Shown: positions 1-17,618, counted from the stretch's first letter. The stretch: DNA of 64,000 nucleotides from Schaedlerella glycyrrhizinilytica_A (GCF_042852765.1 NZ_AP031414.1), one strand, 5' to 3'. Numbers and translations are program-made. Notes: generated by a model not told the origin, from the sequence alone.

Positions 1-1
1 C

Positions 2-121
2 ACAGCCAAGGGAAAAGATTTAAAAGAAGCGCGGGCGAATGCCTATGCGGCGACCGAGTGGGTACAGTTTGAGAACAAATATATGCGCCATGATATCGGA
101 AAAGCAATTGACGAGGCGTAA
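2..121 (+). CDS. purD: Phosphoribosylamine-glycine ligase, C-terminal end (partial)
   Basis: Only the last 39 codons lie in the window and the gene enters from the left edge. The tail reads EARANAYAATEWVQFENKYM and then RHDIG, the conserved PurD C-terminus (an EAR helix, then aromatic residues and R-D-I-G). PurD ligates glycine to phosphoribosylamine in step 2 of de novo purine synthesis in the cytosol. A hairpin terminator follows 40 bases downstream, so this is the end of its transcription unit. The assignment rests on a short stretch. Confidence 0.8.
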   Translation, partial: TAKGKDLKEARANAYAATEWVQFENKYMRHDIGKAIDEA

Positions 122-161
122 CAGGCATCATAAGAGAACCATGAAAATGTGATCGGGAAAG

Positions 162-190
162 AGACAGGGGCGGAGTGCCTCTGTCTTTTT
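162..190 (+). terminator. Intrinsic terminator after purD
   Basis: Arms AGACAGGGGC and GCCTCTGTCT form about 10 pairs (one G-T) around a short GGAGT-type loop and run into TTTTT. It closes the purD unit before the Crp/Fnr gene. Confidence 0.8.
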
Positions 191-306
191 CGGTTGTGAG
201 AGTATTTTGAGGTTGGAGGAAGTTGCATCTGGCGGGAAAAGAAATTGTTTGTTAAAATAGAAGAGATATATCCGGCAGTTTTCAAAGAAAAGGTGGAGAC
301 AAAAGA

Positions 307-984
307 ATGGACTGGAATAAAGAGGAAAAAGAAAAAATGCTCGCATCGGCATTTCCTTTCTGGGAAAAGCTGACAATGGAGCAGCAGAATAGGATGCTGC
401 AAGGTGTGATCGGCAATCATTATGCAAAAGGAACGATGCTGCATTATGGCGGAAAAGAATGCGCGGGAGTTCAGATCATTTATTCGGGGCAGGCGCGTGT
501 GTTTGTAACATCTGCCGGTGGTGGGGAGATTACATTGTTCCGGCTGTTGGATGGAGATGTCAGCATCTTGAGTGCAGCCTGCATGATGCGGGGGATGGAT
601 ATTGAACTGGATATGGAACTGGAGACGGATTCTGAGATCTGCACGATCCCGAAATGTATCTATCAGACGATAAGTGAAGAGAATGCCGAAGTGAAAGATT
701 ATACATTGGAAATGATCTCAGAAAAATTTTCGGATATTATGTGGCTGTTTAATCAGTATGTTTTCTCGAATGTGGCCAGTCGGCTTGCGGGATCTATTCT
801 GGAGCACCGGGCGCTTGCGGGGGCGGATCTGTTTTCTATTACGCATGATGTGCTTGCGCGGGATATCGGTACCGCGCGGGAAGTTGTGACCAGATTGTTA
901 AAACAATTCCAGAAAGACGGTCTGATCAAAATAACGCGCGGAAAAATCGAAGTATTGGACAGCGGTAAGTTGTCAAAAATATAA
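307..984 (+). CDS. Crp/Fnr family transcriptional regulator
   Basis: A 225-residue regulator with the Crp/Fnr layout: an N-terminal effector beta-barrel (about residues 25-115, including the stretch IIYSGQARVFVTSAGGGEIT), a dimerization helix, and a C-terminal winged helix-turn-helix at about 178-208 (HDVLARDIGTAREVVTRLL). No Fnr-type N-terminal cysteine cluster is visible, so it is not an obvious oxygen sensor; the ligand is unknown. GGTGGAG at 292-298 supports the ATG at 307. The gene precedes trxA, and a perfect TGTGAC/GTCACA palindrome lies between them, so a role as thioredoxin regulator is inferred from position. Confidence 0.85.
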   Translation: MDWNKEEKEKMLASAFPFWEKLTMEQQNRMLQGVIGNHYAKGTMLHYGGKECAGVQIIYSGQARVFVTSAGGGEITLFRLLDGDVSILSAACMMRGMDIELDMELETDSEICTIPKCIYQTISEENAEVKDYTLEMISEKFSDIMWLFNQYVFSNVASRLAGSILEHRALAGADLFSITHDVLARDIGTAREVVTRLLKQFQKDGLIKITRGKIEVLDSGKLSKI

Positions 985-990
985 AGCTTG

Positions 991-1032
991 TGTGACATTG
1001 TCACAGAAACGGGACGGAAAGTTCTCTATAAT
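991..1032 (+). promoter_or_regulatory. trxA promoter with Crp/Fnr-type operator
   Basis: TGTGACATTGTCACA at 991-1005 is a perfect 6-3-6 palindrome of the Crp/Fnr kind. A TATAAT box lies at 1027-1032 with only a weak -35 (CAGAAA at 1004-1009). If transcription starts near 1039, the palindrome centre (998) lies about 41 bases upstream, the class II activator position. Confidence 0.7.
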
Positions 1033-1169
1033 GAAAAACAAGATAAAACGAATGAAGATTAGACGCAAGGTGTGTGGAGATTAAATCAGAAAAGTTTGAA
1101 TCAGAGATCGCATTTGTGGAATCTTAATAACAGAGATATACAAAATGGAATCATAAGGAGGAAATACAA

Positions 1170-1481
1170 ATGGCAGTTGTAAAATTAACAGCAGAAAATT
1201 TTGAGAAAGAGGTACTTCAGTCGGAAAAACCGGTATTGGTCGACTTTTATGCAGACTGGTGCGGACCATGTCAGATGATGGGACCGGTAGTGGAAGAGAT
1301 TTCAAATGAAGTAAATGATGCAAAAGTATGTAAGATCAATATTGATGAGCAGATGTCGATCGCACAGAAATATGGAGTGATGAGTATCCCGACATTTATC
1401 GTATTTAAAAACGGCGATGTCGCAGATAAAAAAATGGGCGCAATGCCGAAAAGTGCCGTGCTGTCTATGCTTGGTCAGTAA
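1170..1481 (+). CDS. trxA: Thioredoxin
   Basis: A complete 103-residue thioredoxin fold: VLVDFYADWCGPCQ places the redox pair at Cys31 and Cys34, and the cis-proline loop follows (SIPTF). It reduces protein disulfides in the cytosol, taking electrons from thioredoxin reductase, which is not in the window. AAGGAGG starts 14 bases before the ATG. The gene stands alone between an operator-bearing promoter and a terminator, next to the Crp/Fnr regulator that probably controls it. Length is normal for the family. Confidence 0.95.
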   Translation: MAVVKLTAENFEKEVLQSEKPVLVDFYADWCGPCQMMGPVVEEISNEVNDAKVCKINIDEQMSIAQKYGVMSIPTFIVFKNGDVADKKMGAMPKSAVLSMLGQ

Positions 1482-1556
1482 ACGAAGCGGGAGCGGATGG
1501 ATTCGTGATCCGTTCGAAATAAGAAAATAGATACGAAAAAGAGGAAATGAAAAGAA

Positions 1557-1614
1557 ACGGCTGCGGAAAACTTCCGGATTAGTTGGAAGTTTCGCAGTTG
1601 TTTTTCTTTTAAAT
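1557..1614 (+). terminator. Intrinsic terminator after trxA
   Basis: Arms CTGCGGAAAACTTCC and GGAAGTTTCGCAG pair with small bulges and are followed by TTGTTTTTCTTTT. It separates trxA from the first rRNA operon. Confidence 0.75.
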
Positions 1615-1766
1615 AAGAGTTTTTCTATAAGGAAAGTGAGTTTCTTTTGCGGAGAATGAAGAAGGAACTCGGCAACAGAAGAAAAATGTGACAATTATTC
1701 CGTTTAAAACCGGGAAATCCTATTATTGTCTGAATTGCATGAAATAAATAAAAAACAAGAAAAACG

Positions 1767-1795
1767 TTGACAATTACTGGGAGCGATGGTAAGAT
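1767..1795 (+). promoter_or_regulatory. rRNA operon 1 promoter P1
   Basis: TTGACA at 1767-1772 and TAAGAT at 1790-1795 are separated by exactly 17 bases. It lies about 445 bases upstream of the 16S gene and is absent from operon 2. Confidence 0.7.
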
Positions 1796-1965
1796 AGTCT
1801 TCGTCGCTGAGGGGACAGGAACAAAACAAAGAAAGATTTGCAGACCGGGGCTTGGCTGCCGCTGGGATACAAAGGGGATGTTTCGTTCTATTCCGAAAGT
1901 GTGGGAGACATTCTTCTGACTTTTACATGGCGAACATCGGGAATGAATGGAAACAACAAAAAACT

Positions 1966-1995
1966 TGCTGGAATAAAAAGTACTGGAATAAAAAG
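1966..1995 (+). repeat. 15-bp tandem repeat upstream of rRNA promoter P2
   Basis: Two copies of a 15-mer, differing at one base, sit head to tail (TGCTGGAATAAAAAG, then TACTGGAATAAAAAG). They end 12 bases before the P2 -35 box, where an A-rich UP element would be expected. Confidence 0.7.
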
Positions 1996-2007
1996 TTAAA
2001 AAAGTTG

Positions 2008-2036
2008 TTGACAAACAGGAAACGATGTGATAATCT
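2008..2036 (+). promoter_or_regulatory. rRNA operon 1 promoter P2
   Basis: TTGACA at 2008-2013, a 17-base spacer and TAATCT at 2031-2036. The same promoter, with a partly different spacer, stands before operon 2. A small hairpin (GCTGTC/GACAGC, 2043-2063) follows in the leader. Confidence 0.8.
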
Positions 2037-2082
2037 ATTAAAGCTGTCGCTTGAACAGACAGCGAAAAACAAAGAACCTTGA

Positions 2083-2101
2083 TAACTGAACAATAGACAA
2101 C
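2083..2101 (+). other. 16S rRNA processing stem, 5' strand
   Basis: TAACTGAACAATAGACAAC is the exact reverse complement of 3791-3809, just after the 16S gene. The 19-bp duplex would loop out pre-16S RNA for RNase III. Operon 2 has the same pair at 7551-7569 and 9259-9277. Confidence 0.8.
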
Positions 2102-2211
2102 AGATCCTTGAAAATTTCTTAAGAGAAGATTTTTAAGAACGGTTTGAAACAAACCAAACAGTAAAAAAGGAAAAGAATTGCTAGCAGCGATTCTTGACCA
2201 AGACAAACACT

Positions 2212-3748
<1,537 letters not shown>

Positions 3749-3836
3749 AAGAAAAGCTTTTTCCGAAGGGGAAAAGAAGTAAAGAGTTTTGTTGTCTATT
3801 GTTCAGTTATTAAGTGAGAACTTAATAACGAGACTT

Positions 3837-3953
3837 TTTGGTGGCGATGCGCTTGGGGGTAACACCCGTTCCCATCCCGAACACGATGGTTAAGACCCAA
3901 GCGGCCGATGGTACTGCACTGGTGACGGTGTGGGAGAGTAGGTGGCCGCCAAA
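3837..3953 (+). rRNA. rrf: 5S ribosomal RNA, operon 1
   Basis: The 117-base region opens with TTTGGTGGC and closes with GCCGCCAAA, which pair as helix I, and contains the conserved CCCATCCCGAACACG. It lies between 16S and 23S, and no 5S follows the 23S gene in either operon, so the order is 16S-5S-23S rather than 16S-23S-5S. Confidence 0.95.
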
Positions 3954-4344
3954 TCCAAAAAAGAAAAACAGAATAGTTGTTAGGTATAGATACTGGCACA
4001 GATGAGCAACAACTTATCGCCGCCAACCCAGTCAGCAGGGCAGTGCTGTTCGGATAGCTGGTTTTACCAGTGATTAGAGTTTAGAAGAAATCTTCTGGGT
4101 TCTAATGACTGATAAATTCAGTCAGAACGGATGCAGAGTTGAAAGATCTACTCGCATCTTTATGTACCTTGAAAATTGCATACAAAGAAAGAAATGATTA
4201 AATATCTTTTAATCAAGACATCCGAGGTAATGTTATAAAACAACATTAACACTTCGAAGAAAACGAAGAGAAAAAATTGACTATTGCCAACACATACACG
4301 CTAGTATGTGTCGATGGAGTCCATTCCCGTGGACGAAATCAGTT
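3954..4344 (+). other. 5S-23S spacer, operon 1
   Basis: No tRNA or open frame is recognised in this 390-base spacer. Bases 4167-4190 (CCTTGAAAATTGCATACAAAG) are largely complementary to 7270-7290 after the 23S gene and form the expected 23S processing stem. Operon 2 has the same spacer at 9422-9812. Confidence 0.75.
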
Positions 4345-7239
<2,895 letters not shown>

Positions 7240-7314
7240 GACAGGTGATAGGAACAAGTGATGTTCATTCTTTGTATGCAGTTTTGAAGGGACATACCTT
7301 TATTAATCAGATAT

Positions 7315-7387
7315 TCCTCCTTAGCTCAGTCGGTAGAGCACTCGGCTGTTAACCGAGTTGTCGTTGGTTCAAGTCCAACAGGGGGAG
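7315..7387 (+). tRNA. tRNA-Asn (anticodon GTT)
   Basis: Acceptor TCCTCCT pairs with AGGGGGA (one G-T). The anticodon arm is CTCGG-CTGTTAA-CCGAG with GTT at 7348-7350, and the T arm is GTTGG-TTCAAGT-CCAAC. CCA is not encoded. It lies 75 bases after the 23S gene and is probably transcribed with operon 1, because a terminator follows immediately. Confidence 0.97.
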
Positions 7388-7390
7388 TTG

Positions 7391-7422
7391 AAATCCGTAA
7401 ACAATAGATTTACGGATTTTTT
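7391..7422 (+). terminator. Terminator of rRNA operon 1 / tRNA-Asn
   Basis: A perfect 11-bp stem, AAATCCGTAAA and TTTACGGATTT, with a 7-base loop and a T run. Confidence 0.95.
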
Positions 7423-7475
7423 ATGCGGCTAATAGTTGCATAAACGGCGAATTGAAAAAATAAGATAAAAACTTG

Positions 7476-7504
7476 TTGACAAACGTCGAAAGATGTGATA
7501 ATCT
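7476..7504 (+). promoter_or_regulatory. rRNA operon 2 promoter
   Basis: TTGACA at 7476-7481, a 17-base spacer and TAATCT at 7499-7504. The leader beyond it is identical to that of operon 1 (offset 5468). The P1-type promoter of operon 1 is not repeated here. Confidence 0.85.
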
Positions 7505-7679
7505 ATTAAAGCTGTCGCTTGAACAGACAGCGAAAAACAAAGAACCTTGATAACTGAACAATAGACAACAGATCCTTGAAAATTTCTTAAGAGAAGATTT
7601 TTAAGAACGGTTTGAAACAAACCAAACAGTAAAAAAGGAAAAGAATTGCTAGCAGCGATTCTTGACCAAGACAAACACT

Positions 7680-9216
<1,537 letters not shown>

Positions 9217-9304
9217 AAGAAAAGCTTTTTCCGAAGGGGAAAAGAAGTAAAGAGTTTTGTTGTCTATTGTTCAGTTATTAAGTGAGAACTTAATAACGAG
9301 ACTT

Positions 9305-9421
9305 TTTGGTGGCGATGCGCTTGGGGGTAACACCCGTTCCCATCCCGAACACGATGGTTAAGACCCAAGCGGCCGATGGTACTGCACTGGTGACGGTGTG
9401 GGAGAGTAGGTGGCCGCCAAA
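9305..9421 (+). rRNA. rrf: 5S ribosomal RNA, operon 2
   Basis: Identical to the operon 1 copy and again placed between 16S and 23S. Confidence 0.95.
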
Positions 9422-9812
9422 TCCAAAAAAGAAAAACAGAATAGTTGTTAGGTATAGATACTGGCACAGATGAGCAACAACTTATCGCCGCCAACCCAGT
9501 CAGCAGGGCAGTGCTGTTCGGATAGCTGGTTTTACCAGTGATTAGAGTTTAGAAGAAATCTTCTGGGTTCTAATGACTGATAAATTCAGTCAGAACGGAT
9601 GCAGAGTTGAAAGATCTACTCGCATCTTTATGTACCTTGAAAATTGCATACAAAGAAAGAAATGATTAAATATCTTTTAATCAAGACATCCGAGGTAATG
9701 TTATAAAACAACATTAACACTTCGAAGAAAACGAAGAGAAAAAATTGACTATTGCCAACACATACACGCTAGTATGTGTCGATGGAGTCCATTCCCGTGG
9801 ACGAAATCAGTT

Positions 9813-12707
<2,895 letters not shown>

Positions 12708-12789
12708 GACAGGTGATAGGAACAAAGTGGTGTTCATTCTTTGTATGCAGTTTTGAAGGGACATATTTTTTGAATATGGGATGAGAGAG

Positions 12790-12819
12790 AACAGTATCAG
12801 TGATGGTACTGTTTTTTTT
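12790..12819 (+). terminator. Terminator of rRNA operon 2
   Basis: AACAGTATCA and TGGTACTGTT pair (one G-T) around GTGA, followed by eight T. Confidence 0.9.
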
Positions 12820-12908
12820 GTACTTCAAAAATGAACAAATGGTATTCTTGCAAGAAAAGGCAATATGCACAAAAAGAATTTGAAATTCCTATGATTATTT
12901 ATTGAAAT

Positions 12909-12937
12909 TTGTATACTCTGCTGGAATTTGTTATAAT
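12909..12937 (+). promoter_or_regulatory. Promoter of the second Crp/Fnr gene
   Basis: TTGTAT at 12909-12914, 17 bases, TATAAT at 12932-12937. The ATG lies about 75 bases downstream. Confidence 0.6.
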
Positions 12938-13011
12938 GGAGAAAATTAGACATTTGTCCTTTTATTCTGTGATGATATATCTATATAATAAAGGAAAGAG
13001 GTGATAGTCCC

Positions 13012-13725
13012 ATGGATGTGTTCAATGAATTGCCACCGAAAAAGCGGGCATATATGAATCTTTTATTTCAGAATTGTTCAGAAGAAGTAAAGTATTATAT
13101 GACGTTGACGGAGGTGGAGGCGGACACAACATTGATTAAAGCTGGTGAGAGATGCAACAACATTTATATTATTCTTTCCGGGAAAGTGACAGGTATTGAC
13201 TGGCCGATCAATGAAAGAGCATATTCTTTTAAAGATTTTGGCCCGGGAGATTTTTTCGGAGAGATCGAATGTTTTGCAGATCTTTTATATTACAGGATCA
13301 GTGTTGTAACCGTTACAAAGTGCCGTGTGCTTACGATTCCGGCTGCGTTTTATATGGAATGGATCCAAAATGACGCGGAGGCGCTTTATTCCAGAACAAA
13401 GGTAAATATGCGGCGTCTGATCACACAGACGACAGATGCGAGACGATATCTGTTTTTGGAGGCAAAAGAGAGGCTTGTATTATATCTTGTGAGGAAATAC
13501 GAACAAAAAGCGGCGAACAGCAAGATCATCGATATGAATCTGAATCAGACGAGAACACAGCTTGCGGAAGAAATCGGTTTTTCGACAAAGACGTTGAGCA
13601 GAAACATCAAAATCCTGGAGGAGAAAGGATTTATCCGGGTGAACAAAGGGAAAATATTGATCACAGAAGAAGAGTACCAACGAATGAAACGCTATATTGA
13701 CCAACACATTTACGGGGAAATATAA
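13012..13725 (+). CDS. Crp/Fnr family transcriptional regulator (xdh-linked)
   Basis: A 237-residue protein with a cyclic-nucleotide-binding-type barrel at about residues 30-125 (GERCNNIYIILSGKVTG; FGPGDFFGEIECF matches the G-D-x-F-G-E turn) and a winged HTH at about 175-215 (RTQLAEEIGFSTKTLSRNIK). The barrel keeps the phosphate-binding-like GEIE but not a clear cAMP-contact arginine, so the effector is unknown. It ends 47 bases before xdhA on the same strand. The likely job is control of purine oxidation and uptake, inferred from position. GAGGTGATAG precedes the ATG. Confidence 0.85.
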   Translation: MDVFNELPPKKRAYMNLLFQNCSEEVKYYMTLTEVEADTTLIKAGERCNNIYIILSGKVTGIDWPINERAYSFKDFGPGDFFGEIECFADLLYYRISVVTVTKCRVLTIPAAFYMEWIQNDAEALYSRTKVNMRRLITQTTDARRYLFLEAKERLVLYLVRKYEQKAANSKIIDMNLNQTRTQLAEEIGFSTKTLSRNIKILEEKGFIRVNKGKILITEEEYQRMKRYIDQHIYGEI

Positions 13726-13772
13726 ACCAGTAAAATTTGTTTCAAATGTATGGACTTAAGGAGGGAAAAAGG

Positions 13773-16058
13773 ATGTATGTAGGGAAAAAAGTAACCCGTG
13801 TCGATGCATATGATAAGGTGATCGGACGTACGCGATACACGGATGATTTATGTGACAAGAGTGCATATGTTGCAAGGATCCTGCATTCAACGGTTGCAAA
13901 CGGACGCGCCGTGTCGATCGACGTTTCCGAGGCTGAAAAGATTCCGGGTGTTGTAAAGGTGTTCACTTGTTTTGATGTGAAAGAAAAGCATTATTTTCCG
14001 ACGGCAGGTCATCCGTGGTCAACAGATGAGAGCCATCAGGATGTGGCAGATCGGCTTGTTCTGACAGAACGTGTAAGATTTTACGGAGACGACATTGCGG
14101 CGGTCGTGGCAGAAGACGAGGTGTCCGCAGCGCAGGCGCTTCGTGCGATCAAGGTGGAATATGAAGAATATCCGTTCGTATTGGATGTGATGGAATCCAT
14201 GAAAGACGGAGCGCCGCAGATCCATGAAGAATATCCGAATAATATACTGAAACATACGACGATCCAGAAAGGAAATTATGAGGAAGCGATCAAGGAACCG
14301 GGACTGATCAAAGTTGAGGGATGGTACAGTACGCCGACTGTTCAGCATTGTCACATCGAAAATTTTATCTGTTATGCGGAAATGGAGGGAGACCGGATCA
14401 AAGTGGTGACATCCACACAGATCCCTCACATTGTCCGGCGTGTAGTTGGGCAGGCGCTTGGCGTTGACTGGGGAAAGATCCGCGTCATCAAACCTTACAT
14501 AGGCGGAGGATTCGGAAATAAACAGGATGTATTGTATGAGCCGCTTTGCGCATGGCTGAGCATACAGCTTGGAGGACATCTTGTGAAGCTGGATGTACCA
14601 CGTGAAGAGACATTTGTATCCACCCGTGTCCGTCATGCAATTAAAAGTCATATCATTTCCTGGGTAAGACCGGATGGTACATTTGCCGCAAGGAAATTGG
14701 AAGCATTTTCCGATCAGGGTGCATATGCATCACATGGTCACAGTATCGTAGCAAAAGGTGCCGGTGCATTTCCGCAGCTTTATCCGTGTGAAAATGTGGA
14801 AGTAGACGCTTACACAGTATTTACCAACAAATCAGTTGCCGGCGCGATGCGCGGATATGGAATCCCGCAGGCAATGTGGGCGGTGGAATGTCACACGGAA
14901 GAAGTTGCGGCAAGACTGGGAATGGATCCGATCGAATTCCGCAGAAAGAATCTGATGCCGGTTGGATATACAGATCCATTTTCCAAAAATGAACTTTATA
15001 GCGATACCTTTAATCAATGTATTGAAAAAGGTATGGAGGAAATTGATTACAAACGGAAATATGCAGAATATCAGAATCAGACCGGAGACATCCGCAGAGG
15101 AATCGGAATGGCGGTATTCTGGTATAACACTGCGGTATGGCCGATTTCTTTGGAAACGTCTTCCTGCCGTATGGTGCTGAATCAGGACGGTTCACTCCAG
15201 GTACAGCTTGGTGAGACCGAGATCGGACAGGGGGCGGATACCGCATATACCCAGATGACGGCAGATGTGCTTGGGGTTCCGTTGGAATATGTACACGTTG
15301 TTTCCTGTCAGGATACAGATGTGACGCCGTTCGGAACCGGTGCATATGCATCGAGACAGACGTATACGGCAGGTTTTGCGATCCGTCAGACCGCAATGCT
15401 TTTAAAAGAACGGATTTTGGAATATGCGCATGAGCTGACAAGAATGCCGGCATATAATCTGGATATTATCGACGGAAAGATCGTTCGTGTGACGGACGGC
15501 AGGGAGCTGATGACATTAGGCGAACTTTCCACAGAGGCATTGTACAGCCTGAACCACAGTCAGCATTTGTCCGCGGAAAGTACCTCACAGATTAAATCCA
15601 ATGCATATTCGTTTGGATGTACATTTGCAGAGGTGGAAGTCGATATCCCGATGTGCCAGGTAAAATTACTGGATATCGTCAACGTGCATGATGCCGGAAC
15701 GATCATCAACCCGGCGCTTGCAGAGGCACAGGTTCACGGTGGTATGAGCATGGGAATCGGATTCGGTTTGTCGGAGAAACTGATGTATGACGAGAAGACA
15801 GGACGCGCATTGAATAACAATCTTTTGGATTATAAACTGTCTACATTTATGGATCATCCGAGACTTCGGGCATATTTTGTGGAAAATCCGGAACCGACCA
15901 GTGCATTTGGAACAAAAGCGTTAGGAGAGCCGCCTACATGTTCGATCGCGCCGGCAATCCGGAATGCAGTATATCAGGCGACCGGAGTAGGCGTAAATGA
16001 TGCACCGGTCAACCCACATAATCTCTTCCGGCGGATGAAGGAAGAAGGAATGATTTAA
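13773..16058 (+). CDS. xdhA: Xanthine dehydrogenase, molybdenum-binding subunit
   Basis: A 761-residue catalytic subunit of the xanthine oxidase family, which hydroxylates hypoxanthine or xanthine at a molybdopterin site. An AAGGAGG at 13758-13764 selects the ATG at 13773; an in-frame ATG 36 bases earlier has no good site. Visible family motifs are IGGGFGNKQ, AMRGYG and EIGQGADT for pterin and Mo contacts, and GTKALGEPP near the C-terminus, whose Glu (about 719) is the catalytic base equivalent. Its length fits the three-subunit bacterial enzyme. xdhB follows after 13 bases. Xanthine is the most likely substrate, but close relatives with other N-heterocycles cannot be excluded. Confidence 0.88.
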   Translation: MYVGKKVTRVDAYDKVIGRTRYTDDLCDKSAYVARILHSTVANGRAVSIDVSEAEKIPGVVKVFTCFDVKEKHYFPTAGHPWSTDESHQDVADRLVLTERVRFYGDDIAAVVAEDEVSAAQALRAIKVEYEEYPFVLDVMESMKDGAPQIHEEYPNNILKHTTIQKGNYEEAIKEPGLIKVEGWYSTPTVQHCHIENFICYAEMEGDRIKVVTSTQIPHIVRRVVGQALGVDWGKIRVIKPYIGGGFGNKQDVLYEPLCAWLSIQLGGHLVKLDVPREETFVSTRVRHAIKSHIISWVRPDGTFAARKLEAFSDQGAYASHGHSIVAKGAGAFPQLYPCENVEVDAYTVFTNKSVAGAMRGYGIPQAMWAVECHTEEVAARLGMDPIEFRRKNLMPVGYTDPFSKNELYSDTFNQCIEKGMEEIDYKRKYAEYQNQTGDIRRGIGMAVFWYNTAVWPISLETSSCRMVLNQDGSLQVQLGETEIGQGADTAYTQMTADVLGVPLEYVHVVSCQDTDVTPFGTGAYASRQTYTAGFAIRQTAMLLKERILEYAHELTRMPAYNLDIIDGKIVRVTDGRELMTLGELSTEALYSLNHSQHLSAESTSQIKSNAYSFGCTFAEVEVDIPMCQVKLLDIVNVHDAGTIINPALAEAQVHGGMSMGIGFGLSEKLMYDEKTGRALNNNLLDYKLSTFMDHPRLRAYFVENPEPTSAFGTKALGEPPTCSIAPAIRNAVYQATGVGVNDAPVNPHNLFRRMKEEGMI

Positions 16059-16071
16059 GGAGGCTTAGGCT

Positions 16072-16959
16072 ATGTATGATATGAAAGCGCTTTACGAAGC
16101 AGAGAGTGTAGAACATGCGGTTGCGCTCCTTGTAGAACATCCGGAAGCACAGATCATCGCAGGAGGAAGTGATGTGCTTGTACAGATGAGAGAGGGAAAA
16201 CGTGCCGGAAAAGAGTTGGTGAGCATTTATATGCTCGATGAGATGCGTGGTGTGTCTTACGAAGCAGATGGAGCGATACGGATCGGATCTCTCACGAGCT
16301 TTTCCCATATTACGAAAGATCCGATCATTCAAGAACATATCAATGTTCTGGGAGAAGCGGTAGATATGGTCGGAGGTCCTCAGATCCGTAACATCGGGAC
16401 GATCGGCGGAAATACATGCAATGGTGTGACATCTGCGGATTCCGCGTCCACGCTGCATGCCTGGGATGCGATCGTGGAGATCACGGGACCGGATGGAGTA
16501 AGACGGATCCCGATCCATGATTTCTATATCAAGGCAGGTGTTGTAGATTTAAGACCGGGAGAGCTGCAGACAGCGATCATTATTCCAAAAGAAGCATATG
16601 AGGGATATAAAGGACATTACATTAAATATGCGATGAGAAACGCAATGGATATTGCAACGACAGGCTGTTCCGTCAATGTGAAATTGTCTGCGGATAAGAA
16701 GACGATGGAAGACGTCCGCATCGCATATGGCGTGGCAGGACCGGTTCCGATGCGCGCACCGTCGGCGGAGGCAAAAGGAAAAGGAAAACCGACGACGAAA
16801 GCGGCAATCCGGGAATTTGCACAAGCGGTATTGGAAGACATTAATCCGCGTGACAGCTGGAGAGCAGCAAAAGATTTCAGACAGCATATTGCTGTAGTAT
16901 TGGCGGAACGTGCGTTGACAGAGTCGATCCGGCTTGCAGGAGGTGAGATCAATGAGTAG
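16072..16959 (+). CDS. xdhB: Xanthine dehydrogenase, FAD-binding subunit
   Basis: A 295-residue FAD subunit that carries electrons from the iron-sulfur subunit to NAD or another acceptor. The PCMH-type FAD fold shows AQIIAGGSDVLVQMREG at about residues 24-40 and IRNIGTIGGNTCNG at about 104-117. The C-terminal CO-dehydrogenase flavoprotein domain follows (about 180-290). It starts after AAGGAGG, 13 bases past xdhA, and its last 8 bases overlap xdhC, so the three subunits are translated from one message. Confidence 0.9.
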   Translation: MYDMKALYEAESVEHAVALLVEHPEAQIIAGGSDVLVQMREGKRAGKELVSIYMLDEMRGVSYEADGAIRIGSLTSFSHITKDPIIQEHINVLGEAVDMVGGPQIRNIGTIGGNTCNGVTSADSASTLHAWDAIVEITGPDGVRRIPIHDFYIKAGVVDLRPGELQTAIIIPKEAYEGYKGHYIKYAMRNAMDIATTGCSVNVKLSADKKTMEDVRIAYGVAGPVPMRAPSAEAKGKGKPTTKAAIREFAQAVLEDINPRDSWRAAKDFRQHIAVVLAERALTESIRLAGGEINE

Positions 16960-17461
16960 TGCGCAGTATAAATTATTGAGATGTACGATCAATGGGAAAA
17001 AAGTAAAAAAAATGATCGATGTGAGAGCTTCGCTCACCGATCTGCTCCGGGATGATTTCCGTCTGACAAGTGTAAAAAAGGGGTGTGAAGTCGGAGAGTG
17101 CGGCGCGTGCAATGTCATTGTAGACGGAGAATGTTTTAACTCCTGTATTTATTTGGCAGTCTGGGCAGAGGGGAAAGAAATCCTTACGCTTGAGGGGCTG
17201 GCAGGACCAAACGGAGAGATTTCCGATATTCAGCAGGCATTTATTGATGAAGCTGCCGTACAGTGCGGATTTTGTACACCGGGATTTATTATGAGCGCAA
17301 CAGAGATGCTTCAGTCGGGAAAAGAATATTCCGACGATGAGATACGGAAACTCATGTCAGGTCATCTCTGCAGATGTACCGGTTATGAAAATATTTTCAG
17401 AGCCGTAAAGAAAACGATGTTGAGACGACTCGGTAAAGAGGCGGAGGCAGATGCTGTTTAA
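16952..17461 (+). CDS. xdhC: Xanthine dehydrogenase, [2Fe-2S] subunit
   Basis: A 169-residue two-cluster ferredoxin-like subunit. GCEVGECGACNVIVDG with a later Cys gives the plant-type cluster; CGFCTPGF and HLCRCTGYENI give the second cluster. It relays electrons from Mo to FAD in the complex. GGAGGTGAG just before 16952 selects this ATG; an in-frame ATG 18 bases upstream is less well placed. All eight cluster cysteines are present. Confidence 0.92.
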   Translation: MSSAQYKLLRCTINGKKVKKMIDVRASLTDLLRDDFRLTSVKKGCEVGECGACNVIVDGECFNSCIYLAVWAEGKEILTLEGLAGPNGEISDIQQAFIDEAAVQCGFCTPGFIMSATEMLQSGKEYSDDEIRKLMSGHLCRCTGYENIFRAVKKTMLRRLGKEAEADAV

Positions 17462-17523
17462 GAGGAAAATTATCGTAATGTGAAATATATTTATGAATTT
17501 TTAACAGAATAGCATAGGATAAG

Positions 17524-17618
17524 AACATCAGCAGACCTTATAGATCAGAATAAAGAAATGGAAAAGTGTTGCTTCCATTGACGGATTGGAGACCAATAGG
17601 ATTCTGCTGGTGTTTTTT
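17524..17618 (+). promoter_or_regulatory. Branched, terminator-like RNA leader between xdhC and the permease gene
   Basis: A 12-bp closing stem (AACATCAGCAGA at 17524-17535 with TCTGCTGGTGTT at 17603-17614) runs into T6. It encloses two hairpins: AATGGAA/TTCCATT (17557-17579) and ATTGG/CCAAT (17585-17597). It either ends the xdh operon or attenuates the permease gene, which starts only 50 bases later with no good promoter between. It lacks the guanine-riboswitch core. Confidence 0.55.

Noticed and set aside
1852..2082. 76-codon plus-strand frame upstream of 16S
   Set aside because: It spans the rRNA promoter P2 and leader, has no ribosome site and is partly made of a tandem repeat.
14019..14651. 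210-codon minus-strand frame in xdhA
   Set aside because: Antisense shadow; the plus strand encodes a clear molybdenum hydroxylase subunit.
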